Source: Pseudomonas fluorescens (GTDB lineage Bacteria > Pseudomonadota > Gammaproteobacteria > Pseudomonadales > Pseudomonadaceae). From it: a stretch of 64,000 bases of DNA. Numbering within the stretch: the first letter of the stretch is position 1; every line of letters begins with the position of its first letter. The position numbers were made by a program, and so were the translations under genes. The stretch covers positions 1 to 64,000 of the forward strand of contig NZ_CABVHY010000006.1 in the NCBI RefSeq assembly GCF_902497875.1, read 5' to 3'. Shown here in pieces: positions 1 through 9,297 of this stretch. Under the pieces are notes generated by a model. That model saw only the letters and a program-made list of their open reading frames with translations. It did no database searches and was not told the origin of the DNA.

Positions 1-93
1 CAGGTGCTGTGCCTGCCGATGATCATCGGCGGCCTGGCATTGATCTGGCTGGCGTATCACCGCGCTCCGGCAAGCAAAAGCGCCGCGCTATAA
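1..93 (+). CDS. lgt: Prolipoprotein diacylglyceryl transferase, C-terminal end (partial)
   Basis: Only the last 30 codons are present, ending at TAA (91-93). They encode one hydrophobic helix (around MIIGGLALIWLAYHR) and a short basic tail, as at the C-terminus of Lgt. Lgt is the inner-membrane enzyme that moves diacylglycerol from phosphatidylglycerol to the lipobox cysteine of prolipoproteins. The assignment rests mainly on position: lgt immediately upstream of thyA is the usual order in Pseudomonas and many other gammaproteobacteria. The visible residues alone would not prove it. Confidence 0.7.
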   Translation, partial: QVLCLPMIIGGLALIWLAYHRAPASKSAAL

Positions 94-99
94 ACTCGA

Positions 100-123
100 A
101 TCGCAGGGCCCGGGCCCTGCGAT
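100..123. repeat. Perfect 24-nt palindrome between lgt and thyA
   Basis: The half-site ATCGCAGGGCCC is followed directly by its reverse complement, with no spacer. It fills most of the 48-nt gap and ends 18 nt before the thyA ATG. As RNA it could fold into a GC-rich hairpin that partly terminates lgt transcripts or limits thyA translation. No T-run follows, so it is not a classical intrinsic terminator. It could also be a dimeric protein-binding site. Confidence 0.6.
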
Positions 124-141
124 CAAGGACACAGGTAACTC

Positions 142-1113
142 ATGAAGCAATATCTCGAACTGGTAGCCCACGTCATCAAGAACGGCACCAAGCAGGCCAA
201 CCGCACTGGCGTGAACACCATCAGCTTCCCCGGCGCCATGCTGCGCTATGACCTGAAGGAAGGTTTCCCGGCCATCACCACCCGCAGGATGGCTTTCAAA
301 TCGGCGATCGGCGAGATGGTCGGTTTCTTGCGTGGCGTGAACAACGCCGCCGAGTTCCGTGCCCTCGGCTGCAAGGTCTGGGACCAGAACGCCAACGAAA
401 ACGCCCAGTGGCTGGCCAACCCGTTCCGCCAGGGCGATGACGACCTCGGCGAAATCTACGGTGTGCAATGGCGTAAATGGCCGGCGTACAAGCAGATCCC
501 GGTGAGTAATCAGGCTGCCATCGAACAAACGCTGAGCCAGGGCTATCGGCAGATCGCCGAAGGTGAAGAAGACGGTCAGGCCTACGTGGTGCTATACAAG
601 GCCATCGACCAGGTTCGCCAGTGCGTCGATACCATCATGAAGGATCCAGGCAGCCGCCGGATACTGTTCCACGGCTGGAACGTCGCTCAGCTGGATGAAA
701 TGGCCTTGCCGCCGTGCCACCTGCTGTACCAGTTCCATCCGAATGTCGAAACCAAAGAAATCTCTTTGACCCTCTACATCCGTTCCAACGACCTGGGGCT
801 GGGCACGCCGTTCAACCTGACCGAAGGCGCAGCGCTGCTGAGCCTGATCGGCCGCCTGACCGGCTACACGCCACGCTGGTTCACCTATTTCATCGGTGAT
901 GCCCACGTTTACGAAAACCACCTGGACATGCTCAACGAACAGCTCACCCGCGAGCCGTTCCCGATGCCGAAACTGGTGATTTCCGAGCGCGTGCCGGAGT
1001 TTGCCAAGACCGGTATCTACCAGCCGGAATGGCTGGAGCAGATCGAGCCGAGCGACTTCTCGCTAGAGGGTTATCAGCACCACGCGCCAATGACCGCGCC
1101 GATGGCGGTCTAA
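142..1113 (+). CDS. thyA: Thymidylate synthase
   Basis: Converts dUMP and methylene-tetrahydrofolate to dTMP and dihydrofolate in the cytoplasm; folA, further along this window, regenerates the folate. At 323 residues it is longer than the 264-residue E. coli enzyme; the extra length is an insertion around residues 85-150, as in several Pseudomonas ThyA proteins. The catalytic cysteine is Cys192 in [11 protein letters not shown], preceded by [10 protein letters not shown] (phosphate-binding arginines). The C-terminal part carries the folate-site region [13 protein letters not shown]. An AGG at 129-135 precedes the ATG. It is probably co-transcribed with lgt. Confidence 0.97.
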   Translation: MKQYLELVAHVIKNGTKQANRTGVNTISFPGAMLRYDLKEGFPAITTRRMAFKSAIGEMVGFLRGVNNAAEFRALGCKVWDQNANENAQWLANPFRQGDDDLGEIYGVQWRKWPAYKQIPVSNQAAIEQTLSQGYRQIAEGEEDGQAYVVLYKAIDQVRQCVDTIMKDPGSRRILFHGWNVAQLDEMALPPCHLLYQFHPNVETKEISLTLYIRSNDLGLGTPFNLTEGAALLSLIGRLTGYTPRWFTYFIGDAHVYENHLDMLNEQLTREPFPMPKLVISERVPEFAKTGIYQPEWLEQIEPSDFSLEGYQHHAPMTAPMAV

Positions 1114-1170
1114 GCGTTCGCCACCCCGCCGGCCGCATACACCCGTGATATCGCGGATGTACACAAATCC

Positions 1171-1255
1171 TGTAGGAGCTGCCGCAGGCTGCGATCTTTT
1201 GATCTTCGGCGCTCCTGCAGGCGCCAAAAGATCGCAGCCTGCGGCAGCTCCTACA
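1171..1255. repeat. REP pair, GTAGGAGCTGCC family, inverted
   Basis: Two copies of the GTAGGAGCTGCCGCAGGCTG palindrome face each other around a short spacer, between thyA and the convergent cadR. Paired inverted REPs of this kind are typical Pseudomonas intergenic elements (BIME/REPIN-like). Lying between convergent genes, it probably also acts as a bidirectional transcript end. Confidence 0.9.
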
Positions 1256-1278
1256 AAAGCGGTCCGCATACGAACCTT

Positions 1279-1728
1279 CTAATGCCCGTGGCTACGGCCG
1301 ACATGTGAATGCTCAGCCTCGCTCGCCACAACCCCGCCGCTGACCTCCAGCCGCTGCAAAATCCCGCACTGATCGATATCCGGCCCTTCGCTGCAGCGTT
1401 GGCGCAGGTCGAGCAGTTGTTCCTGCAAGGCCAGCAAACCGTCGATCCGCGCCTTGACGTGGTGGATGTGTTCGTCGATCAAGGCGTTGACGCTTTGGCA
1501 TTGGCCTTGTGGGCTGTCGCGCAGACCCAGCAGGCTGCGGATTTCCTCGAGGGTCATGTCCAGGGTGCGGCAGTTGCGGATAAAGGTCAGCCGCTCGCTA
1601 TGGGCCTGGGTGTACAACCGATAGTTGCCTTCACTGCGCGCAGGCTCGGGCAGCAGGCCCTCGCGTTCGTAATAACGGATGGTTTCCACTGGGCAGTCAG
1701 TGAGTTTCGCCAGTTCGCCGATCTTCAT
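1279..1728 (-). CDS. cadR: Cd(II)-responsive MerR-family regulator CadR
   Basis: Represses and, with metal bound, activates the divergent cadA. The 149-residue protein begins at MKIGELAKLTD, giving the usual MerR winged-helix HTH (residues 1-70) and a dimerisation helix. An in-frame ATG 37 codons upstream would lie inside the cadA coding region, so the internal start is preferred. Metal-site cysteines are visible at 77, 112 and 121, matching the three-cysteine site known for CadR. The tail is histidine-rich (EHSHVGRSHGH), as in P. putida CadR, where it forms a second metal site. Confidence 0.93.
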   Translation of the reverse strand: MKIGELAKLTDCPVETIRYYEREGLLPEPARSEGNYRLYTQAHSERLTFIRNCRTLDMTLEEIRSLLGLRDSPQGQCQSVNALIDEHIHHVKARIDGLLALQEQLLDLRQRCSEGPDIDQCGILQRLEVSGGVVASEAEHSHVGRSHGH

Positions 1729-1751
1729 AACGGCAATCTCCGAATGGGTGC

Positions 1752-1782
1752 TTGACCCTATAGTGGCTACAGGGTCTTTACT
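1752..1782 (+). promoter_or_regulatory. cadA promoter with CadR operator
   Basis: A -35 TTGACC (1752-1757) and a weak -10 TTTACT (1777-1782) are separated by 19 nt, the over-long spacer typical of MerR-family promoters. The spacer holds a 21-nt dyad (1755-1775), ACCCTATAG-tgg-CTACAGGGT, with one mismatch between arms. The dyad ends 38 nt before the cadA start and lies in the cadR-cadA gap, so it probably serves both genes. Confidence 0.85.
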
Positions 1783-1813
1783 TGGCAACAGGCACCTTTC
1801 CGGATGGACCCTC

Positions 1814-4072
1814 ATGAGCGATTCCCTACACACCCACAAACCCGAAGCGGGGCACGATCACAAGTTGCAGCCTGTGCAGAAGCACGAGCATGGCAGTCAC
1901 GGTGATTCCTGCTGTTCTGCCAAAGCTGCGCCAGCGCGGATCTTGCTGAGCGAAACCCTGACCGCCGGCGCACGGCTGAGCAGCTTCCGCATCGAAGCCA
2001 TGGACTGCCCGACCGAGCAGACGCTGATCCAGAACAAGCTCGGCAAGCTTGCGGGTGTGCAGCAACTGCAGTTCAACCTGATCAATCGGGTGCTGGAGGT
2101 AACTCACGACCTGCCGTCCACTGCACCAATCATCGAGGCGATCAAATCCCTTGGCATGCAGGCTGAACCCATCGAGCAGGGCACGGATGCCGAGATATCC
2201 ATCCCGACTCCCGTGAAAAAGCCCTGGTGGCCGCTGGCCCTGTCCGGCGTCAGCGCCTTGGCCGCCGAAGTGATCCACTTCACCAGCGCGGCGCCGACCT
2301 GGGTGGTGGCGTTGGTCGCGCTGGTGTCGATCCTCAGCGGCGGTCTTGGCACTTATAAGAAGGGCTGGATCGCCCTGAAAAACTTCAACCTGAACATCAA
2401 TGCACTGATGAGCATCGCGGTGACCGGCGCGGTATTGATTGGCCAGTGGCCGGAAGCGGCGATGGTGATGTTCCTGTTCACCGTGGCCGAGTTGATCGAA
2501 GCCAAATCCCTCGATCGTGCGCGCAACGCCATCAGCGGCTTGATGCAAATGACCCCGGAACGGGCCACGGTGCGGCAAACTGACGGCAGTTGGCTCGAAC
2601 AGGAAGTGAAAGGCATCGAGCTGGGAGCGTTGGTGCGGGTTCGTCCCGGCGAGCGTATCGCCCTGGATGGTGAAGTGGTGTCCGGTAACTCGACCATCGA
2701 TCAGGCGCCGATCACTGGCGAAAGTCTGCCCATCGAGAAAACCCTGGGCGATAAAGTCTTCGCCGGGACCATCAACCAATCCGGCTCCCTCGAATACAAG
2801 GTGACCGCTGCAGCCAATAACTCGACCCTGGCGCGGATCATTCATGCCGTCGAACAGGCACAGGGCGCGCGGGCACCGACTCAACGTTTCGTCGACAGCT
2901 TCGCCAAAGTCTACACACCAGTGGTGTTCATTTTCGCCTTGGGCGTGGCGGTGATAGCGCCGCTGTTCATGGGCGGTGTCTGGTTTGACTGGATCTACCG
3001 CGCGCTGGTGCTGCTGGTGGTCGCCTGCCCATGCGCCTTGGTAATTTCCACACCGGTGACCATTGTCAGCGGCCTCGCGGCGGCGGCGCGCAAAGGTATC
3101 CTGATTAAAGGCGGGGTCTATCTGGAAGCTGGTTACAAGCTCGACTACCTGGCTCTGGACAAGACCGGCACCATCACCCACGGCAAACCGGTGCAGACCG
3201 ATTATCTGTCCCTTGATCCGATCGCCGAGCAGGTCGCACCGGGGATTGCCGCCAGTCTGGCTGGGCGCTCGGATCACCCGGTGTCGCGGGCCATTGCCAA
3301 CGCGGCTGTGGATAAACAGCTAACGCTGCACTCTGTGGATAACTTCGAGGCATTGAGCGGTCGCGGTGTGCGCGGTGAAATTGGTGGTCAGCTTTATCAT
3401 TTGGGCAACCATCGACTGGTGGAAGAGCTGGGACTGTGCTCGCCAGCTTTGGAAGAGAAACTGTTCGCCCTGGAGCAACAGGGCAAGTCGGTGGTGTTGC
3501 TACTCGATGCTTCTGGCCCCTTGGCGCTGTTCGCGGTGGCCGACACGGTCAAGGAGTCCAGCCGCGAGGCGATCCACCAACTGCACGAGTTGGGCATCAA
3601 GACCCTGATGTTGACCGGCGACAACGTCCACACTGCTCAGGCGATTGCTGCGCAAGTCGGCATTGATCAAGCCCGGGGCGATCTGCTGCCGATCGACAAA
3701 CTGCAGGCCATTGAAGCCTTGTATGCACAGGGCCACCGAGTCGGGATGGTCGGCGACGGCATCAACGACGCCCCGGCTCTGGCCCGTGCCGAGATTGGTT
3801 TTGCCATGGCTGCCGCCGGTACCGATACCGCCATCGAGACTGCTGATGTCGCCCTGATGGACGACGATCTGCGCAAGATCCCGGCATTTATCCGGCTGTC
3901 GCGGCGGACCTCGAGTATCCTCAAGCAAAATATAGCCTTGGCCCTGGTCATCAAAGCGATCTTTCTTGGGGTAACCTTCGCCGGGCTCGCCACCATGTGG
4001 ATGGCGGTGTTTGCCGACATGGGCGTGAGCTTGTTGGTGGTGTTCAATGGTTTGCGCCTGTTGCGCAAATAG
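1814..4072 (+). CDS. cadA: Cd/Zn/Pb-exporting P1B-type ATPase CadA
   Basis: Heavy-metal efflux pump of the inner membrane. I chose the ATG at 1814 because it lies just after the CadR operator; upstream in-frame starts would precede the promoter. The 752-residue product has a His-rich N-terminus with a CC pair at 33-34. An HMA-like domain follows with the MDCPTE motif (Cys65), as in Zn/Cd ATPases, then the actuator TGES (301-304), the membrane CPC motif (405-407), the phosphorylated Asp449 in DKTGT, and the GDGINDAPAL hinge. Six to eight membrane helices are visible. Control is by the divergent cadR. Confidence 0.95.
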   Translation: MSDSLHTHKPEAGHDHKLQPVQKHEHGSHGDSCCSAKAAPARILLSETLTAGARLSSFRIEAMDCPTEQTLIQNKLGKLAGVQQLQFNLINRVLEVTHDLPSTAPIIEAIKSLGMQAEPIEQGTDAEISIPTPVKKPWWPLALSGVSALAAEVIHFTSAAPTWVVALVALVSILSGGLGTYKKGWIALKNFNLNINALMSIAVTGAVLIGQWPEAAMVMFLFTVAELIEAKSLDRARNAISGLMQMTPERATVRQTDGSWLEQEVKGIELGALVRVRPGERIALDGEVVSGNSTIDQAPITGESLPIEKTLGDKVFAGTINQSGSLEYKVTAAANNSTLARIIHAVEQAQGARAPTQRFVDSFAKVYTPVVFIFALGVAVIAPLFMGGVWFDWIYRALVLLVVACPCALVISTPVTIVSGLAAAARKGILIKGGVYLEAGYKLDYLALDKTGTITHGKPVQTDYLSLDPIAEQVAPGIAASLAGRSDHPVSRAIANAAVDKQLTLHSVDNFEALSGRGVRGEIGGQLYHLGNHRLVEELGLCSPALEEKLFALEQQGKSVVLLLDASGPLALFAVADTVKESSREAIHQLHELGIKTLMLTGDNVHTAQAIAAQVGIDQARGDLLPIDKLQAIEALYAQGHRVGMVGDGINDAPALARAEIGFAMAAAGTDTAIETADVALMDDDLRKIPAFIRLSRRTSSILKQNIALALVIKAIFLGVTFAGLATMWMAVFADMGVSLLVVFNGLRLLRK

Positions 4073-4088
4073 ACGATGAGAGGGTGCA

Positions 4089-4952
4089 GTGCTGAGTGCC
4101 GAGCTGAAGGCTTTTTACATGGTCGCCCGCCTGGGCAGCATTACCCAAGCGGCGAAAAAGCTCGGCCTGAGCCAACCGACGGTGACCACGCAGATTCGTC
4201 AGCTGGAAAGCCAGTACTCGGTTGAGCTGTTCTATCGCGGTGGTCGCCGCATGAGTGTCAGCGACGAGGGCGCGCGATTGCTGCCGATGGTCAAGACGCT
4301 GTTGCAGCAGGAAGCCGATATCGAATTTTTCCTGCGCAACAGCGGCCAGGTCCAAGGCACGCTACGCATCGCCGCCACGGCACCGTATTACATCCTCGAT
4401 CTGGTGAAGACCTTCCGCGAGCGCTTGCCCCAGGTTGAGGTGTCGGTGGAGATCGGCAATTCGCAACAGGTGCTGGAGTCACTGGAGGAGTACCGGGTCG
4501 ATATTGCCGCTTCGTCGCAGTTGCTCGAAGACTCGCGGCTGGTGCGCCGGGTGCTGGGCACTGATCCGCTGGTGCTGGCGGTGCATCGCAATCATCCGCT
4601 GGCGGTCCATGACCACGTGCCACTGAGTGCGTTGGCCGGGCATACCTTGTTGATGCGCGAAGCGGGCTCTACCACCCGCCAGTTGACCGAGGACCTGCTC
4701 AGGCACGCCAACGTCAACTTTGGCCCATTGCTGGAAATCGGCAGCCGCGAGTCCATTCGTGAAGGCGTGCTGCGCAATATCGGTATCAGCATCATCGCCC
4801 GCCACGAGGTGCCCCATGATCCGCAACTGCGGGTGTTGACCTTTGAGGGGGCGCCGCAGATCGCCGAGTATCTGTATTGCCTCAAGGAAAGAAAAGGCGC
4901 ACGCCTGCCGGCGGCCTTTCTCGGGTTGGCGCAGGAGATGGCGGGTTGCTGA
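4089..4952 (+). CDS. LysR-family transcriptional regulator
   Basis: A 287-residue LysR protein with the winged HTH at residues 3-60 (GSITQAAKKLGLSQ and following recognition helix) and a periplasmic-binding-like effector domain from about residue 88. It starts at GTG preceded by GAGAGGG; no closer ATG preserves the HTH. It sits 265 nt upstream of, and in the same direction as, the phosphonate-type transport operon. A role as its activator is the likeliest reading, though cadA regulation cannot be excluded. The C-terminal half is well conserved with no truncation. Confidence 0.88.
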   Translation: MLSAELKAFYMVARLGSITQAAKKLGLSQPTVTTQIRQLESQYSVELFYRGGRRMSVSDEGARLLPMVKTLLQQEADIEFFLRNSGQVQGTLRIAATAPYYILDLVKTFRERLPQVEVSVEIGNSQQVLESLEEYRVDIAASSQLLEDSRLVRRVLGTDPLVLAVHRNHPLAVHDHVPLSALAGHTLLMREAGSTTRQLTEDLLRHANVNFGPLLEIGSRESIREGVLRNIGISIIARHEVPHDPQLRVLTFEGAPQIAEYLYCLKERKGARLPAAFLGLAQEMAGC

Positions 4953-4978
4953 GGATTTGTAGCGACTTTGAGATCCTA

Positions 4979-5063
4979 TCGCGAGCAAGCTCGCTCCCAC
5001 AGTTAATCTCTGGTGTTCACAAATAGTGTGTCCACAGAAGATCCAGATGTGGGAGCGAGCTTG
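4979..5063. repeat. REP pair, GTGGGAGCGAGCTTGCTCGCGA family, inverted
   Basis: A complete left copy (4979-5000) faces a partly degraded right copy (5049-5063) across a spacer of about 48 nt. It lies between the LysR gene and the ABC-transporter operon. The rest of this 265-nt gap (5064-5217) holds the operon promoter region, but I could not place convincing -35/-10 elements. Confidence 0.85.
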
Positions 5064-5217
5064 ATCCGGGCGGCGATCCGACGATAGCGCCAGACCAGAC
5101 ACCCTAAAACTCAACCCAAATCCACCAATACCACTATCGGTAACTTTTGCCTCGTTGCCACATCTCCTACGCATTCGGTCCCTAGGATGAGCCTCATCTG
5201 CTTGATGAGGTCTGTCC

Positions 5218-6294
5218 ATGAACCACTCGATCGCTACTGCCCTGACCAATCCCGGTGCGCCGATGAAGGTGCGCGGTGTGCAGAAACGCTTCGGCGCTTT
5301 CACTGCGCTGGATAACGTTTCCCTGGACGTCGCTGCTGGCGAACTGGTGTGTCTGCTCGGGCCGTCCGGCTGCGGCAAGACCACTTTGTTGCGCTGCATC
5401 GCCGGGCTGGAGCGGCAGGACAGCGGCGAGTTGTACCTCGGTGATCGGGATGTTTCGCACCTGGCGCCGCAGGCCCGGGACTACGGCATTCTGTTCCAGT
5501 CCTACGCGCTGTTCCCCAATCTCACCGTCGAAGCCAACATCGCCTACGGTCTTGCCGGCAGTGGCCGCGATGAAGTGCGCAAACGCGTCGCACAGATGCT
5601 TGAACTGGTCGGGCTGATCGGTAGCGAGAAAAAGTACCCCGGCCAATTGTCCGGCGGCCAACAGCAGCGCGTAGCGCTGGCTCGGGCCTTGGCCCCGGCG
5701 CCGTCCTTGCTGTTGCTCGACGAACCGATGTCGGCTCTCGACGCCCGGGTTCGTGAGCATTTGTGCACCGAGTTGCGTCAGCTGCAGCGCAACCTGGGCA
5801 TCACCACCCTGATGGTCACCCACAATCAGGACGAAGCCATGCTGATGGCCGACCGGATTGCCGTGATGAACAACGGCAAGGTCGAGCAATACGCCACGCC
5901 CCAGGAAATCTACGACAGGCCGGCGACGCCGTTCGTGGCCGAATTCGTCGGCCAGGGCAACTGGCTGCCGTTCCAGCGCAACAGCGACAGTCACGCTCAG
6001 GTCGGCGGGATGAATGTGCGTCTGGCTGAAAACTCTGGCCGGGCAGCCTCCGGACGTTTGTTCTGTCGCCCGGAAGCCATCAGCGTCAACCCGCCGGTGC
6101 ATGAAGAAAACCTGTTCCCGGCGCGGGTCCGGGAAATTACCTTTCTCGGCAACCGCTGCCGCATGAGCTTCGAACTCAACCAACTGCCGGGCCATCCGCT
6201 ACTCGCCGAACTGGCACCAGAGGCCATGCCGCGCCTCGGCGCCCAGGACATCATGGTCGCCTTGCCGCCACGCAGCCTGCAGGTGTTTGCCTGA
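5218..6294 (+). CDS. ABC transporter ATP-binding protein, 2-aminoethylphosphonate type
   Basis: ATPase of an importer built from this gene, the fused permease and the binding protein that follow. The 358-residue product shows Walker A GPSGCGKTT (48-56), Q-loop FQSYALFP, signature LSGGQ (144-148), Walker B LLLLDEP (164-170) and the switch histidine in MVTHNQDEA. A C-terminal TOBE-like region starts at about residue 270. The order ATPase, double permease, binding protein, FAD enzyme, HD protein is that of PhnT-type aminoethylphosphonate loci. Spermidine or iron importers share the domain plan, so substrate assignment comes from context. It overlaps the permease by 1 nt. Confidence 0.87.
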   Translation: MNHSIATALTNPGAPMKVRGVQKRFGAFTALDNVSLDVAAGELVCLLGPSGCGKTTLLRCIAGLERQDSGELYLGDRDVSHLAPQARDYGILFQSYALFPNLTVEANIAYGLAGSGRDEVRKRVAQMLELVGLIGSEKKYPGQLSGGQQQRVALARALAPAPSLLLLDEPMSALDARVREHLCTELRQLQRNLGITTLMVTHNQDEAMLMADRIAVMNNGKVEQYATPQEIYDRPATPFVAEFVGQGNWLPFQRNSDSHAQVGGMNVRLAENSGRAASGRLFCRPEAISVNPPVHEENLFPARVREITFLGNRCRMSFELNQLPGHPLLAELAPEAMPRLGAQDIMVALPPRSLQVFA

Positions 6295-8018
6295 TGAGCG
6301 CGCAGATCGCCCTGCCGATTCCGCGCAAGCAGCTACGGCAGACCTCCCGCGCCGAAATCGGTGACCGGGTGTTTGTGGTCGGCGGCAAGGTCTTGCTGCT
6401 GTGTCTGCTCAGCGTCGCGGTGTTGATGCCGTTGCTGGCGATCTTCTGGCGCGGTTTCAGTGCCGAGGACGGGCAGGGCGGTGGTCTGGTGGCTGCTCGC
6501 GAACTGCTGAGCAGCGCCAACTTCCACTGGCTGCTGGGTAACAGTCTGAAGGTCTCTCTCAGCGTTGCGGCCATTGTCGTACCGCTGGCCTATCTGTTTG
6601 CCTACGCCCTGCAACGTACCTTGATTCCCGGCAAGGGCATCTGGCGTGGGATGTCGCTGTTGCCGCTGATGGCGCCGTCGATGCTGCCGGGGATCGCTTT
6701 GGTTTATCTGTTCGGCAACCAGGGTATGTTGCGCGGTTTGCTCTCGGACAATATCTACGGCTTCTGGGGCATTGTGCTCGGAGAGGTCATCTACACCTTC
6801 CCACACGCCCTGATGATTCTGCTGTCGGCGTTGTCCTTGGCGGATGCGCGACTCTTCGATGCCGCCTCCAGCATGGGCGCAAGCCCGGCGAAGGCCTTTC
6901 GCAGCATCACTTGGCCGGCGACTCGTCAGGCTGTGTTCGCAGCGTTCTGTTTGGTGTTCACCCTGACCATCACCGACTTCGGCGTCCCCGTGGTAGTCGG
7001 TGGCGACTATCAGGTGCTGGCGCTGGAAGCCTACAAGGCTGTGGTCGGCCAACAGCAATTCGGTCGCGGAGCCTTGATCGGCATGGTGTTGCTGCTGCCG
7101 GCACTGTTCAGCTTTGGCGTCGACGCTTGGTTGCGGCGGCGTCATGGCGACTCCATGAGCGGTCGGGCCCAAGTCTTTCAGCCAGCGCCCTCGCGGCTGC
7201 GCGATGCCTGCTTCCTGGCCGTCGTGTTGCTGATTTGCGCGGTGCTGTTGCTGGTGTTCGGCATGGCGGTGTACTCGTCGCTGGTCAAATTCTGGCCGTA
7301 CAACCTGTCGCTGTCGCTCAACCATTACCAGTTCAATGACACTGCGGGCGGCGGTTGGCTGGCCTATGGCAACAGCGTGAAGATGGCCTTGTGCACGGCG
7401 TTGATCGGCAGCGTAGTGATCTTCACCGGCGCCTACCTGATGGAGAAAACCCACGGCCAGCGTGGTTTGAATCTGGCCCTGCGCATGCTCAGTTTTGTGC
7501 CGATGGCGGTCCCGGGTTTGGTGCTCGGCCTGGGCTACGTGTTTTTCTTCAACCTCAACGGCAACCCGCTGCATGTGTTCTACGGGACCATGACCCTGCT
7601 GGTGGTCTGCACCATTGCTCACTATTTGACCACCGCGCAAATGACCGCCACCACGGCGTTACGCCAGCTCGATGCTGAGTTCGAAGCCGCCGCGCTGTCG
7701 CTCAAGGCGCCGCTGTACCGCCACTACCTGCGGGTCACCGTGCCGATCTGCCTGCCGGCGCTGCTGGATATCGTCCGCTACCTGTTCGTCTCGGCGATGA
7801 CCACGGTTTCGGCGGCGATCTTTCTCTACAGCCCCGACACCATCCTCGCGGCAGTGGCGGTGCTGAACATGGACGACGCCGGCAACGTCGGCGGCGCGGC
7901 GGCCATGTCGACCCTGATTCTGTTCACCTCGGCGGGCGTCTCGCTGCTGCTGGCCTGGGCCTCGCGCGGCTTGCTGCGTCGCTCCCAGGCCTGGCGCCAG
8001 ACCGCGCCCGGCAACTGA
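6294..8018 (+). CDS. ABC transporter permease, fused double-domain (phosphonate type)
   Basis: A 574-residue inner-membrane protein with two binding-protein-dependent transport domains in tandem, around residues 75-280 and 350-560, giving about 12 helices. Each half ends with an EAA-like loop that docks on the ATPase: FDAASSMGASPAKAFRSITW in the first half, EAAALSLKAPLYRHYLRVTV in the second. The halves correspond to the separate PhnU and PhnV subunits of Salmonella-type systems. Translation is coupled to the ATPase by the 1-nt TGATG overlap; the binding-protein gene follows after 46 nt. Confidence 0.87.
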   Translation: MSAQIALPIPRKQLRQTSRAEIGDRVFVVGGKVLLLCLLSVAVLMPLLAIFWRGFSAEDGQGGGLVAARELLSSANFHWLLGNSLKVSLSVAAIVVPLAYLFAYALQRTLIPGKGIWRGMSLLPLMAPSMLPGIALVYLFGNQGMLRGLLSDNIYGFWGIVLGEVIYTFPHALMILLSALSLADARLFDAASSMGASPAKAFRSITWPATRQAVFAAFCLVFTLTITDFGVPVVVGGDYQVLALEAYKAVVGQQQFGRGALIGMVLLLPALFSFGVDAWLRRRHGDSMSGRAQVFQPAPSRLRDACFLAVVLLICAVLLLVFGMAVYSSLVKFWPYNLSLSLNHYQFNDTAGGGWLAYGNSVKMALCTALIGSVVIFTGAYLMEKTHGQRGLNLALRMLSFVPMAVPGLVLGLGYVFFFNLNGNPLHVFYGTMTLLVVCTIAHYLTTAQMTATTALRQLDAEFEAAALSLKAPLYRHYLRVTVPICLPALLDIVRYLFVSAMTTVSAAIFLYSPDTILAAVAVLNMDDAGNVGGAAAMSTLILFTSAGVSLLLAWASRGLLRRSQAWRQTAPGN

Positions 8019-8064
8019 TCTGCTGCACCCCTACTCTGATCCGCACTCACAAAGGAACTGCATC

Positions 8065-9090
8065 ATGTTCAAGCCCCTGGCTCTTGCCGCTGCTGTCCTC
8101 TCCGCTTTCAGCCTGAATGCCTTTGCGGCGAAAACCGAGCTGACGGTCTACACCGCCCTCGAAGCCGAGCAACTGAAGACTTACAAACAGGCCTTCGAAG
8201 CAGCCAATCCGGATGTCGAGATCAAGTGGGTGCGCGATTCCACCGGGATCATCACCGCCAAACTGCTGGCTGAAAAAGCCCGGCCACAGGCTGACGCGGT
8301 CTGGGGCCTGGCGGCGTCGAGCCTGGCGATCCTCGATCAGCAGGGCATGCTGCAAAGCTACGCGCCGAAGGACCTGGGCAAGATCGGCAGCAACTACCGC
8401 GACGCAGCCAACCCGCCAGCCTGGGTCGGCATGGACATCTGGGCCGCGACCATTTGCTTCAACACCGTCGAAGCCGAGAAGCAAGGCCTGACCAAGCCCG
8501 TGAGTTGGCAGGACCTGACCAAGCCGGAGTACAAAGGCAAGATCGTCATGCCCAACCCGGCATCCTCCGGTACCGGCTTTCTCGACGTCAGCGCCTGGCT
8601 GCAGACCTTCGGCGAGAAGCAGGGCTGGCAGTACATGGACGACCTGCACCAGAACATCGGCCAGTACGTTCACTCCGGTTCCAAACCGTGCAAGCTGGCG
8701 GCAGCGGGTGAATTCCCAATCGGTATCTCCTTCGAATACCCGGCAGTGCAGCTCAAACGCCAGGGCGCACCCCTGGACATCGTCCTGCCAAAAGAAGGCC
8801 TGGGCTGGGAAATCGAAGCCACTGCGGTGATCAAGGGCACGCCGCATGAAGACGCGGCGAAGAAACTCGCCGACTTCTCCGCCAGCCCAGCGGCGATGGA
8901 GCTGTACAAGGAGAACTTCGCGGTACTCGCGCAGCCCGGTATCGCCAAACCGCAGACCGAACTGCCGGCCGACTACGAGCAGCGCCTGATCAAGAACGAC
9001 TTCGCCTGGGCCTCGAAGAACCGCGACGAGATTCTCACCGAGTGGCGCAAGCGTTATGACGGCAAGTCGGAGAAGGTGGCTGCCAAGTAA
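8065..9090 (+). CDS. Periplasmic substrate-binding protein, 2-aminoethylphosphonate type
   Basis: A 341-residue family 1 extracellular solute-binding protein. A Sec signal peptide (MFKPLALAAAVLSAFSLNAFA) with an AFA-A cleavage site at about residue 22 is followed by KTELTVYTALEAEQ, the usual start of PhnS/iron-type binding proteins. It lacks a lipobox and so should be freely periplasmic. AGGAAC precedes the ATG. Its place between the permease and a phosphonate-type FAD enzyme and HD oxygenase argues for an aminoalkylphosphonate ligand. Ferric iron is the alternative, since the families are close. Confidence 0.85.
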   Translation: MFKPLALAAAVLSAFSLNAFAAKTELTVYTALEAEQLKTYKQAFEAANPDVEIKWVRDSTGIITAKLLAEKARPQADAVWGLAASSLAILDQQGMLQSYAPKDLGKIGSNYRDAANPPAWVGMDIWAATICFNTVEAEKQGLTKPVSWQDLTKPEYKGKIVMPNPASSGTGFLDVSAWLQTFGEKQGWQYMDDLHQNIGQYVHSGSKPCKLAAAGEFPIGISFEYPAVQLKRQGAPLDIVLPKEGLGWEIEATAVIKGTPHEDAAKKLADFSASPAAMELYKENFAVLAQPGIAKPQTELPADYEQRLIKNDFAWASKNRDEILTEWRKRYDGKSEKVAAK

Positions 9091-9106
9091 CTGACACAAC
9101 CCCCCT

Positions 9107-9255
9107 GTGGCGAGGGAGCTTGCTGTGGCGAGGGGGCTTGCCCCCGCTGGAGTGCGAAGCGCTCCTAAAACCTGCAACCGAGTTCTGCCAGGTAGAACGC
9201 GTTGGATGGTTTTACGACTGCTGCGCAGCCGAGCGCGGGCAAGCCCGCTCGCCAC
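9107..9255. repeat. Composite REP-bounded module, copy A
   Basis: Outer arms are GTGGCGAGGGGGCTTGCCCC (left) and an imperfect complement ending CTCGCCAC (right). A truncated extra left arm (9107-9123) precedes the full one at 9124. The interior carries the shared core TTTACGACTGCTGCGC at 9211-9226. It separates the binding-protein gene from the FAD oxidoreductase inside what otherwise looks like one operon. Confidence 0.8.
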
Positions 9256-9297
9256 AGGGGATCTCAGTTGTGCGCAAGAATTGTTCAGGGCATAAAT

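Noticed and set aside
1826..3277. Long open frame (483 codons) antisense to cadA
   Set aside because: Shadow of the high-GC cadA gene; the product has no family-like pattern and cadA has all P-type ATPase motifs.
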